In this document: piece after piece, positions 6,525 to 13,374 of the stretch
Position numbering within the stretch: the first letter of the stretch is position 1
How the letters are laid out: each line of letters begins with the position of its first letter
Assembly: GCA_002352445.1 (NCBI GenBank)
Contig: DEIL01000070.1
Location: 1 to 19,354, forward strand
Origin: Desulfobulbaceae bacterium UBA2775
GTDB lineage: Bacteria; Desulfobacterota; Desulfobulbia; Desulfobulbales; Desulfocapsaceae
Length of the DNA stretch: 19,354 nt
Reading direction: 5' to 3'
Position numbers and translations under genes: made by a program
The notes under the pieces: model-generated
Told to the model about the DNA's origin: nothing
What the model saw: the letters and a program-made list of their open reading frames with translations, nothing else
The model's database searches: none

Positions 6525-9458
6525 CTAAAAAGAAATATCCCCCGGCCCCATTCCGCTCAGCCTTTTCCTCAAAGTTCCGATCTCGGCAAATATTTTCTTC
6601 AACATATCTATTTCCATGCGGGTAAGTTCAGACAAAGAAACAAAATTATCAGGTGGTTCACCCATATTGATTTTTTTCACCTGGTGCCTCAACCGGATCT
6701 GCATCAGAAAATTATATGATTGTACAACTTCCTGATATGACCTCCTATTAAGAACGCCTTCTTCATGGATAAGTTCAAGGCGCTGCAGCGTATTAGTACT
6801 CTGCAGAGAATATTGTATGGCATAAATCCGTGCAAACCCAACAATCATTGCAAGAACATGCTTAATATTGAAAGTGTTTGCATGGACCCCGTCCGACTCC
6901 ACAGATATATTGCCGAAAAAATCCAATGGTATTTTAAACAGCAGGGTGTTTTCCGCCATAAGGTGAAAAAAAACGGGCCGGTGTTCCACTACTTTTTGTA
7001 TATGGTTCCTTATCTCCTCCACAAATCCGGCATCACCATAACTGCAGTTAAAATCAAAAAATATCCCAGCCTCCATAAGACCCTGCGGATTCGCCTCAGT
7101 GATCCAACGACTAAAATAGTTCTTCCAGATGCTCAGAGGTTGACACCATTTGGGATTCATGGCCATGAAATTTCCCTTGCAAAAATCATATCCCGCCTGG
7201 TCCAGATCGGTGCAGATCCTGGTACTTAAACGACCAAAATAATCTGTGACATCTTTAAGTTGATCTTCAGGCACATCTTCAAAGATTATTGCATTATCCT
7301 GATCCGTGGCCAGGGTCTGTTCTCCACGGCCCTCACTCCCCATACCAACAAAGGCAAAATTTACAGGAGGATCACCACATTCTGTAAGAGCAAAACCCAT
7401 CAATTTATCAAAAACTGCATCGGAAATGGAAGTAATGATATGCGTAATATTCCGGGCATGTACCCCGCTGTCGGTAAGAGCTTTGACTATCCCCGGCAAT
7501 CTTGCGTGGCTGTCCGCAATCTCTTTCACCTCTGTTGCTTCATTAATTTCGTTAATGAGAAAAGTGGTGGAAAAACGTTGAACCTCCAATAATTCCTCAT
7601 TACTGATGACACTTACAATCCTGCCTTTAGCATTCTTCACACCAAGATGTTTGATACCTTTCTCGCTCATCAGCAGAACAGCTTCAAAGATCATGGCACT
7701 CTCTTCAACAGAGATGACGGGAGAGCTCATCACCTCATAAACCGGTGTCTCAAGGGAGATGTTTTCAGCAACTACCCGTTCCCTTAGAACCATATCGGTT
7801 ATAATACCGATATGTGTTCCCGATTCACTTCTGATCAACATTGAATTGCGCCCGGCTCTTACCATTATTTTTGCAACTTCCCGGACCGGAGTATAAAGAT
7901 CACAATCCACACTATCACTGAGGATATTCTTCAAGGGTTGATTTAAAAACATCGTAGAAGTCTGCAGTTCAACGATCAATTTGTCCCTTTCCAAATCTCG
8001 TTTTTTCTCCCGGGTGATATCCTCTACGATGCCTTCACAATATAATGGGTTCCCTCTTTCGTCTCTGATCAACACCAGGGAAAGAGAGACTATGACAACT
8101 TCATCTGTTCCTTTTTTAAGCTTAAAAATCTTATCTTTAACTACACCCTCGTTTGCAAGAGTTTCCATCATGTCTGTAGACTCATCAGTGCCCTTCAGAT
8201 AGTCGATGAGTTTGACCCCCATCAGATCGTCCCCGGTCAAATCGAATAATCTGAGTGTCTCACCATTCCCTTCCAATAAACGGAAATCTTTATCCGGTGT
8301 TGTACGGAAGATACCGATCTGTAATCTGCTGGTGAGCAATTTATACTGCTCTTGACTTTCATCTAATTGCTTCTTTATCCTTTGCCGACGGCTCAGATCC
8401 CTTGCAGTCATCAGCAGGACACTTTCATCGCCAAACAATTTTGTGAAAAAAGTTAAACGGGTATGGACCTGAGAACCATCTTTTCTCAGCATCTGCAACT
8501 CGATTTGACCTGAGTCGTTTTTGCCCTCAAAAAATGCTTTGACATCTTCTTTTTTATTTAAATCGTCAGGTTGATCGGTGGCGAAGAGCTCCGCCAGAGT
8601 TTGTAATTCGAGTTCCTCAGCAGAATAACCGAGAAATTGCCACATGCTGGAGTTCGAATAGATGCATTTTCCATCCAGGACCATCATGACTGGTTCTGTA
8701 GCGGTCTCAACCACGGTTTTGTACTTTTCTCTCGATCTTTTCAATTCTTCTTCGGCTTCTCTCTTTTTTCTCTCTATCATCAGACTTTGCCGGCTCATAA
8801 AAAAGAGAAGAAATACAAAAACCAGGGCTGCAGCTAGAGCAAAAAGGGAAAGTCTGTTGGAAACTTCCCTGGTCTTTCTCTGTACATCATCCAGGAACAC
8901 ACCAGTGCCGACAATCCATCCCCATGGCTCAAATTTTTTCACATAAGAAAGTTTTGCTACCACTTTTTCATCACTGTATTTTGTATGCCATGTGTGGTTT
9001 AGAAAACCATCATTTTTGTCGGATGCTACTCGTATAAATTCAAGAAAAATCTGTTTTCCATCGGAATCTTTATATTGACTGAGGTCGGTGCCGATCATCT
9101 CTTTGGAATAGGGATGCATCACCATTTTCGGATGCAGATCACAGATCCAGAAATAGTTCTGGTTAGTATCGCCATATCTCAGCGTCTCTATCTCCGACAG
9201 AGCCATCTGCTGTGCTTCTTTTTGACTGAGACTACCCTCCTGCTCCTTTTTCTCATAAAAATCCATGACACTCCAGGCAACACTGGTCAGCTCTTTAATC
9301 ATCGACCGCTCACTATCGACAAAACTTTTTTTAAAGGCGGGAATAATCACCAGGTAAAAAAGGCAGATAAGTAAAATTACGGCAAGAGAGGTGGGCAGGG
9401 CAATTCCCAGCAGAAATCGATTTGAAAACCTGTTATCAGATTGATATGACAGTGACAT
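6525..9458 (-). CDS. Membrane Cache-PAS-PAS-CBS-CBS-DUF294 nucleotidyltransferase-like signal protein
   Basis: This 977-residue protein has a transmembrane helix at 16-38, a periplasmic single-Cache sensor (about 45-195, with NYFWICDLHPKMVMHP and PWGWIVGTGV) and a second helix at 204-222. Two PAS domains follow (about 243-360 and 370-490, the second ending GIVEDITREKKR), then a CBS pair (about 510-625). A DUF294-type nucleotidyltransferase domain (about 635-790) has GSEGRGEQ (707-714) and TDQDN (718-722), keeping both acidic metal-ligand candidates Asp719 and Asp721, like GlnD/GlnE-type enzymes. The DUF294 C-terminal helical domain ends the protein. No kinase, GGDEF or methyl-accepting module is present, so the nucleotidyltransferase is the only recognisable output. 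CBS pairs usually bind adenine nucleotides. The gene lies 14 bp after the HD-GYP gene and 16 bp before the acyltransferase. The domain calls are firm; ligand and target protein are unknown. Confidence 0.9.
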   Translation of the reverse strand: MSLSYQSDNRFSNRFLLGIALPTSLAVILLICLFYLVIIPAFKKSFVDSERSMIKELTSVAWSVMDFYEKKEQEGSLSQKEAQQMALSEIETLRYGDTNQNYFWICDLHPKMVMHPYSKEMIGTDLSQYKDSDGKQIFLEFIRVASDKNDGFLNHTWHTKYSDEKVVAKLSYVKKFEPWGWIVGTGVFLDDVQRKTREVSNRLSLFALAAALVFVFLLFFMSRQSLMIERKKREAEEELKRSREKYKTVVETATEPVMMVLDGKCIYSNSSMWQFLGYSAEELELQTLAELFATDQPDDLNKKEDVKAFFEGKNDSGQIELQMLRKDGSQVHTRLTFFTKLFGDESVLLMTARDLSRRQRIKKQLDESQEQYKLLTSRLQIGIFRTTPDKDFRLLEGNGETLRLFDLTGDDLMGVKLIDYLKGTDESTDMMETLANEGVVKDKIFKLKKGTDEVVIVSLSLVLIRDERGNPLYCEGIVEDITREKKRDLERDKLIVELQTSTMFLNQPLKNILSDSVDCDLYTPVREVAKIMVRAGRNSMLIRSESGTHIGIITDMVLRERVVAENISLETPVYEVMSSPVISVEESAMIFEAVLLMSEKGIKHLGVKNAKGRIVSVISNEELLEVQRFSTTFLINEINEATEVKEIADSHARLPGIVKALTDSGVHARNITHIITSISDAVFDKLMGFALTECGDPPVNFAFVGMGSEGRGEQTLATDQDNAIIFEDVPEDQLKDVTDYFGRLSTRICTDLDQAGYDFCKGNFMAMNPKWCQPLSIWKNYFSRWITEANPQGLMEAGIFFDFNCSYGDAGFVEEIRNHIQKVVEHRPVFFHLMAENTLLFKIPLDFFGNISVESDGVHANTFNIKHVLAMIVGFARIYAIQYSLQSTNTLQRLELIHEEGVLNRRSYQEVVQSYNFLMQIRLRHQVKKINMGEPPDNFVSLSELTRMEIDMLKKIFAEIGTLRKRLSGMGPGDISF

Positions 9459-9472
9459 GGTCTCAGTGGTGG

Positions 9473-10639
9473 TCAGATGAAAACATCGGCATGTAATGGA
9501 ATTGAATTAGTAAGTTTTTTCTTCTGTATATCGATAAACCTCAATGCTGTGGGATTCAGTTTAAGTATCTCCGGGTTCTTTGGCAATGCTGAAAAAAGAG
9601 CCTTAATCACCTCTGGATCAAATTGACTCCCGGCTTCACTCTGCAAATTGAGTATAGCATCTTCCTGTTTCATTTTGGCGAAGTATTTCCGACCGGCCAA
9701 CATTGTTTCAAAAACATCACAGACTGTCAGGATGCGAACACCAAGGGGAATAGCCTTTCCCTTGAGGCCATGTGGATATCCGGTACCGTTAAACCTTTCA
9801 TGGTGATGTAGGATCAACGGCTCGATATCATTTAGAAAAACAAGAGGTCGGACGATCCCTGCCCCCACCTCCGGATGTTGCTTCACAATATCCATTTCTT
9901 TTCGGGACAGGATACCAAGACGATCAAGAATATCATCTTCCATGCCGATCTTACCTATATCATGCAGTAATCCGCCATGATAGATAGTCTCGATTTCCTC
10001 CTCAGACAGGCCCATTTCTTCAGCCACCATTTTTGCGAACATGGCAACTTTAACTGAATGACCATGGGTTTTTTCATCTTTTGCTTCCAGGGCCAGAGTG
10101 AGTCCTTCAACCATCTGACGAAAAGTCTCCATCATCTTTTTGTCATAACTGATGGCTCTGTGCAGGGCGATTGCTCCCTGCTCCCCCAGGGCAGTCACCA
10201 GCTCAAATTCACTTGAACTGAGTTCTCTCCTGTCGTTAAAATAGAGTGCCAGGATACCACCGAAAGAGTCAACGATATCAAAAAAAAGCCCTGTTACCGA
10301 ACCAACCCTGCGTTTACCCAACCGCTCCATATCAGGTATACGGGGATCATGACGGGCATCCTCAATAAAGACTGGTTGACCGATTTCTCTGTCAAAGACA
10401 GTAATAAGGGTATTATAGCCAACCTCCGTAAGGCTGCGATAGGAGAATCCGTGTGAATATTTAGATACTATTTTTTCCCTGGAATGATCGACAATCCAGA
10501 AAATACAGCCTTTGGCCCGCAGGATTTCTTTTATGTGGGTTACAATGGATTCAAGAATATCTGAACTCTTTTCACCGGAATGAATTGCTTTGCTTACCTC
10601 GGTAAACACTTTAAAAAATGCAGAATAATCGCCTGTCAT
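9473..10639 (-). CDS. GAF-HD-GYP domain protein, probable cyclic-di-GMP phosphodiesterase
   Basis: This 388-residue soluble protein has an N-terminal GAF domain (about 10-163) and a C-terminal HD-GYP domain (about 172-360). HD-GYP proteins hydrolyse cyclic di-GMP, via pGpG, to GMP. The metal-binding set looks intact: His194 in THGHS, His226-Asp227 in LLHDIGK, His255 in HPEVGA, His279/His280 and Glu281 in HHHERFNGTGYP (GYP at 287-289), and Asp308 in CDVFE. The usual DVFDAL motif reads DVFETM, a change at a second-shell position. No membrane segment is seen, so the GAF domain would sense a cytoplasmic ligand or partner. The start has AAAGG about seven bases upstream, and the gene begins 19 bp after the CoA-transferase stop. 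It is in the same operon as the DUF294 protein, so both may serve one signalling circuit (inference). Confidence 0.92.
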   Translation of the reverse strand: MTGDYSAFFKVFTEVSKAIHSGEKSSDILESIVTHIKEILRAKGCIFWIVDHSREKIVSKYSHGFSYRSLTEVGYNTLITVFDREIGQPVFIEDARHDPRIPDMERLGKRRVGSVTGLFFDIVDSFGGILALYFNDRRELSSSEFELVTALGEQGAIALHRAISYDKKMMETFRQMVEGLTLALEAKDEKTHGHSVKVAMFAKMVAEEMGLSEEEIETIYHGGLLHDIGKIGMEDDILDRLGILSRKEMDIVKQHPEVGAGIVRPLVFLNDIEPLILHHHERFNGTGYPHGLKGKAIPLGVRILTVCDVFETMLAGRKYFAKMKQEDAILNLQSEAGSQFDPEVIKALFSALPKNPEILKLNPTALRFIDIQKKKLTNSIPLHADVFI

Positions 10640-10658
10640 ATTTTACCTTTCTATCCTC

Positions 10659-11807
10659 TTATACCACCCCGTCAGCAAAAAAACGATCAATCTGCACCTT
10701 TGAGTACCCTGCTTCCCTGAGAATAACCCGGGTAGATTGTCCAAATTCATCGGGTACTGTCCTTATACTGCCGGGAGTCTCTGAAAGCTTTACGGGTATG
10801 CCAAAAGAGCGTATTGGCGTACCGTTACTGTCAGGGTACTCAAGGACCATTCCCCGTTCCCTGAAAAGTGGGTCTTCTAATACCCCCTCCAAGGTCTGAA
10901 CCCCGGCATAACACACATCAAGATCAGACAGTTCCTTTTCCCAGTCGACGAGATTTTTTGTCAGGAATTTTTCCCTCAGGAAACCGATGATTTCCTCTCT
11001 TTTACCTTCATCATACTGAAGAGAAATATAATTCGTCCTGTTAAAATATCCACAAAGTCGTTTCCAGAACCTGTTTTCAACTGCACCAATTGAGAGATAT
11101 CTCCCATCTTTGGTCTCGTAGGTGTTATAACAGCCGTAGCGATGGGACAGTAATGTATCGGCAACTCTTGGTTGATTACCTGTAAGCTTTGAGAAATAAT
11201 GGGGTAGAGAAAGAAAGCCGATCATACCGTCGGTCATGGAAATATCGATATATTGCCCCTTACCGGTTCTTTCTCTGGCATAAAGAGCAAGCAGAATCCC
11301 CACTGCGCTGTTCATACTTCCTCCGGCTATATCCGCCACCTGCACGCCGGGAATGGAAGGCGGCCCGGCTTTTTCACCAATGAGTCCGAGTACACCGGAC
11401 ATACTGAGAAAGTTGACATCATGACCGGCCCTGTCGCTGACAGGCCCAGTCTGGCCATAACCGGTTATCGAACAGTAGATTATTCTGGGATTATATTTTT
11501 TAACAGTCTGATAATCGACTCCAAGCCGCTTAACTACGCCCGGTCGAAATCCTTCCAGAATAATATCAGCATCTTCTGCCAGTTTATAAAATATCTCCTT
11601 TCCTTCAGGGGTTTTAAGATTGAGTGACATATGGTGCTTATTTCGGTTCAGATCATTAAAGAAAAGACCATCTTCTTTAAATCGTCCATCCTCAATGGCA
11701 ATCACTTCAGCTCCATGATCCGCCAGAATCATCGAACAGTATGGACCCGGAAGCATACGTGACAGATCAAGAACTTTTATACCTTCTAACGCTCCTTGAA
11801 TTTCCAT
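10659..11807 (-). CDS. Family III CoA-transferase / alpha-methylacyl-CoA racemase-like enzyme (CaiB/BaiF/AMACR)
   Basis: Using the ATG at 11807, the protein has 382 residues, typical of CaiB/BaiF/Frc/AMACR enzymes. It shows GPYCSMILADHGAEVI (21-36), the NRNKHHMSLNL block and RAGHDVNFLSMSG (126-138). The GHD motif (128-130) gives His129 and Asp130: Asp130 matches the catalytic Asp of formyl-CoA transferase, and His129 with Asp157 (in ADIAGGS) matches the His/Asp pair of alpha-methylacyl-CoA racemase. The retained pair favours a racemase, but family members are hard to separate by eye. The open frame extends to a TTG at 11822, but that would place the strong GGAGG (11812-11816) inside the gene, so the ATG is preferred. 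It sits 11 bp after the cobalamin adenosyltransferase stop, which fits branched acyl-CoA or methylmalonyl-CoA chemistry (inference). Confidence 0.88.
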   Translation of the reverse strand: MEIQGALEGIKVLDLSRMLPGPYCSMILADHGAEVIAIEDGRFKEDGLFFNDLNRNKHHMSLNLKTPEGKEIFYKLAEDADIILEGFRPGVVKRLGVDYQTVKKYNPRIIYCSITGYGQTGPVSDRAGHDVNFLSMSGVLGLIGEKAGPPSIPGVQVADIAGGSMNSAVGILLALYARERTGKGQYIDISMTDGMIGFLSLPHYFSKLTGNQPRVADTLLSHRYGCYNTYETKDGRYLSIGAVENRFWKRLCGYFNRTNYISLQYDEGKREEIIGFLREKFLTKNLVDWEKELSDLDVCYAGVQTLEGVLEDPLFRERGMVLEYPDSNGTPIRSFGIPVKLSETPGSIRTVPDEFGQSTRVILREAGYSKVQIDRFFADGVV

Positions 11808-11811
11808 ATTA

Positions 11812-11816
11812 CCTCC
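11812..11816 (-). promoter_or_regulatory. Ribosome binding site fixing the CoA-transferase/racemase start
   Basis: GGAGG on the minus strand lies four bases before the ATG at 11807. It shows that the longer reading from TTG at 11822 is not the real start. It follows the stop codon of the upstream gene (11819-11821) almost directly, so the two genes are probably translationally coupled. Confidence 0.85.
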
Positions 11817-11818
11817 AA

Positions 11819-12340
11819 TCAAAATTCAATACCTTTCTGCGCCTTAATATCCTTATCGTAAGCATGCTTAATCGATTCAATAGATGCGACAGTATCTGCA
11901 ACTTCAATAAGTTTCGGATCAGCATCCCTGCCGGTCAGAATAATGGATAGTCGCTTTGGTTTGTTGCGGATGAGTTTAACAATTTGCTCCACATCCAGAA
12001 AATCATAATGGGGCAGATAGGTAATTTCATCAAGAATGATCAGATCATACTGATCACTCTCAACCTTTTCTTTTGCCAGTTGAAAACCCTCTCGAGCCAC
12101 CCTGCGATCATCATCAATATTTTCTTTCCTGAAGACAAATCCACGACCACAAATAAACCAATCAAGATTATCAAATTTTTCAGCCATGAGTCTCTCCCCG
12201 TATTTCCCCTGACCTTTGAGAAACTGGACAATACACACCCTATGACCATGGCCAAGTGCCCTGAACGCCGTACCAAGTGCTGCTGTAGTTTTCCCTTTGC
12301 CTTTCCCCGTATTGACAATAACTCTTCCAGTATCAGACAT
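11819..12340 (-). CDS. cobO: Cob(I)alamin adenosyltransferase (CobO/BtuR/CobA family)
   Basis: This 173-residue protein adenosylates reduced corrinoids with ATP to give adenosylcobalamin, the cofactor of methylmalonyl-CoA mutase and other radical enzymes. The P-loop NTGKGKGKTTAALG (10-23) is near the N terminus, followed by the family blocks VQFLKGQGKYGE (38-49), LDEITY (about 103-108) and LTGRDADPKLIEVADTV (about 135-151). It ends with the HAYDKDIKAQKGIEF tail typical of the family. The length is slightly below the roughly 195 residues of E. coli BtuR, because the N-terminal extension is absent. GAGGAG stands six bases before the ATG. It is the first gene of the minus-strand operon. No other B12 biosynthesis gene is nearby, suggesting it supplies or repairs cofactor for a metabolic enzyme rather than belonging to a de novo cluster. 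Confidence 0.93.
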   Translation of the reverse strand: MSDTGRVIVNTGKGKGKTTAALGTAFRALGHGHRVCIVQFLKGQGKYGERLMAEKFDNLDWFICGRGFVFRKENIDDDRRVAREGFQLAKEKVESDQYDLIILDEITYLPHYDFLDVEQIVKLIRNKPKRLSIILTGRDADPKLIEVADTVASIESIKHAYDKDIKAQKGIEF

Positions 12341-12380
12341 ATCAATCTCCTCAGCCGAACAGATCGGAATATTTAAAAGA

Positions 12381-12397
12381 CCTGGACCCAGTCCAAG
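12381..12397 (-). terminator. Terminator-like hairpin in the cobO leader (possible attenuator)
   Basis: On the minus strand CTTGGAC-TGG-GTCCAGG forms a seven-pair stem (one G-T wobble) followed directly by TCTTTT. It lies about 40 bases before the cobO ATG, downstream of any plausible cobO promoter, so it would act within the leader RNA. The U-run is short, so termination may be weak. Confidence 0.4.
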
Positions 12398-12410
12398 TAA
12401 CCCTCCAGGG

Positions 12411-12423
12411 GAGCTAATAGCTC
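12411..12423. promoter_or_regulatory. Short dyad GAGCTA-A-TAGCTC upstream of cobO
   Basis: A perfect six-base dyad around a single central A lies about 70 bases before the cobO start, next to a CCCT-CC-AGGG dyad at 12401-12410. It could be a repressor site or part of the leader fold. No regulator can be named. Confidence 0.3.
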
Positions 12424-12535
12424 GAATTTTCCTTTCCTGTTTGAATAATATTTATAAGTAAGGCTAAGATGATACCTTATTTTTCAATGTTTAACAGCCT
12501 TTCATACTACTCGAGAATTTTGCTTATAAAATCAG

Positions 12536-12564
12536 TTGACAATTACATACAATAAATTTATAAA
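12536..12564 (+). promoter_or_regulatory. Sigma-70-like promoter reading toward the symporter genes
   Basis: TTGACA (12536-12541), a 17-base spacer and TATAAA (12559-12564) make a near-consensus promoter. The predicted start, near 12571, falls directly beside the first GACTGAGCGCTC operator, an arrangement suited to repression. The nearest downstream plus-strand gene is the small symporter subunit at 13096, about 525 bases away, with the inverted-repeat element in between. Confidence 0.65.
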
Positions 12565-12571
12565 GGTGAGA

Positions 12572-12586
12572 GACTGAGCGCTCGTT
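12572..12586. promoter_or_regulatory. TetR-like operator, copy 1
   Basis: GACTGAGCGCTCGTT centres on the perfect palindrome GAGCGCTC (12576-12583). It begins eight bases after the TATAAA at 12559-12564. The size and form resemble operators of TetR-family repressors. No TetR gene is in the window, so the regulator is unknown. Confidence 0.5.
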
Positions 12587-12677
12587 CGATACATTTATGG
12601 TACCCGATGTCTGACATAGTGTTCACGTACACTTTTTTCCATATCTGTTGTGCTTGAGAAACTGATGTTATACATCC

Positions 12678-12825
12678 CTAGGAGGCTGTCCGAGAATAAG
12701 CATTTTTTCTCAAATCGAGGTTTTTCGAAAAAAATAAGCACAGTCATATAATTGATATTACGAGCATTATTTTTTTGAAAATAACGAAGAGTTGAGGGGA
12801 AATGCATTCTCGGACAGCCTCCTAG
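12678..12825. mobile_element. MITE-like element with 20-bp perfect terminal inverted repeats
   Basis: The left end CTAGGAGGCTGTCCGAGAAT (12678-12697) is the exact reverse complement of the right end (12806-12825). The similarity continues inward with gaps (AAGCATTT against GCATTT, then CTCAA on both arms). The 148-base element has no open frame of its own. TA flanks the GGAGG...CCTCC core on both sides, which would fit a TA target duplication as in IS630/Tc1-type transposition; this is inference. A decayed relative lies at about 2083-2170. It is inserted between the two GACTGAGCGCTC operators, downstream of the promoter at 12536. Confidence 0.75.
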
Positions 12826-12868
12826 TGCAGTACGAAATTTTAGTGGGTTTTGTTTTATAAAAAATATG

Positions 12869-12882
12869 ACTGAGCGCTCAAT
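12869..12882. promoter_or_regulatory. TetR-like operator, copy 2, behind a second -10-like box
   Basis: GACTGAGCGCTCAATC centres on TGAGCGCTCA (12871-12880), a perfect ten-base palindrome. It shares GACTGAGCGCTC with copy 1 and lies seven bases after TATAAA (12856-12861), almost the spacing seen in copy 1. No good -35 box precedes this -10, where the element's right end lies close by (12825). Confidence 0.5.
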
Positions 12883-13083
12883 CCTTGATTTTGATGTATT
12901 GCATGCGCCGGTTAACCCCCGCGTTAAAGATCACTGACTCTATCGTAACGAGGAAACAGATTTTTCCCGCAATTTCCCACTGAATTTATATAGAAATTGA
13001 CCTGATACCACATAGGCGCTTTCGTGAAAATGCTTACCCTGATTTATTTCCAGTCTATCGGGGTTAGGTTAAATAACTTTTAC

Positions 13084-13092
13084 AAGGAGGAG
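13084..13092 (+). promoter_or_regulatory. Ribosome binding site fixing the small symporter subunit start
   Basis: AAGGAGGAG ends just before the ATG at 13096. The open frame reaches back to a GTG at 13024, but this very strong Shine-Dalgarno sequence would then be coding, so the later ATG is preferred. Confidence 0.85.
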
Positions 13093-13095
13093 AGA

Positions 13096-13368
13096 ATGAA
13101 CAGTACGTACAAAAAGGAGATCTGGTACACTTTAGTATTTAGCCTGTTATTACTGATATGTGGTCATTCGGGACTATTGTTCGTTGCAGTTCCCGGGCTC
13201 AGAGATATCATGATTATGGGTTTTCCTTCCCAGTACTGCATCCCTGTAGCTCTGGGCTGGCTCGGGCTGATGGTCGTAGTCGTGATTCAGGCGAAACTCA
13301 CTAATGATCTCGATGACGAAATAGAAGCATTGACTTCTACAAATACTACCTCAAAAACAAAGGGCTAA
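13096..13368 (+). CDS. Small two-helix accessory protein of the adjacent sodium:solute symporter
   Basis: This 90-residue protein has two predicted membrane helices (about 11-32 and 44-66), separated by a short loop with GFPSQYCIP, and a polar tail with an acidic patch (NDLDDEIEA). A similar layout is known in the small proteins (DUF4212 and related) encoded directly before SSS-family carboxylate symporters, thought to assist assembly or activity of the transporter. The sequence is not an obvious DUF4212 match, so assignment rests on size, topology and position. Six bases separate its stop from the symporter ATG, so the pair is almost certainly co-expressed. The start is set by the strong AAGGAGGAG; the 24-residue upstream extension is rejected. 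Confidence 0.75.
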   Translation: MNSTYKKEIWYTLVFSLLLLICGHSGLLFVAVPGLRDIMIMGFPSQYCIPVALGWLGLMVVVVIQAKLTNDLDDEIEALTSTNTTSKTKG

Positions 13369-13374
13369 TAAATT

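Larger units (their letters stand above)
12341..13095. other. Divergent regulatory region between cobO and the symporter genes
   Basis: This 755-base gap separates the leftward cobO operon from the rightward symporter pair. It contains hairpins in the cobO leader (12381-12397, 12411-12423), a rightward sigma-70-like promoter (12536-12564) and two GACTGAGCGCTC operators (around 12576 and 12872). A MITE-like element lies between the operators (12678-12825). Beyond 12890, up to the ribosome binding site at about 13084, I see only an unassigned leader. Confidence 0.75.

Noticed and set aside
12341..12480. Cobalamin riboswitch upstream of cobO
   Set aside because: I looked for the conserved B12-box and core segments on the minus strand and found none; only simple dyads are present.
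12595..12807. Minus-strand open frame of 70 codons over the inverted-repeat element
   Set aside because: It crosses the element's left end and the flanking noncoding DNA and has no ribosome binding site or protein-like composition.
13024..13095. Extended N terminus of the small symporter subunit from a GTG
   Set aside because: The extension contains the very strong AAGGAGGAG that serves the ATG at 13096, so it is leader, not coding.
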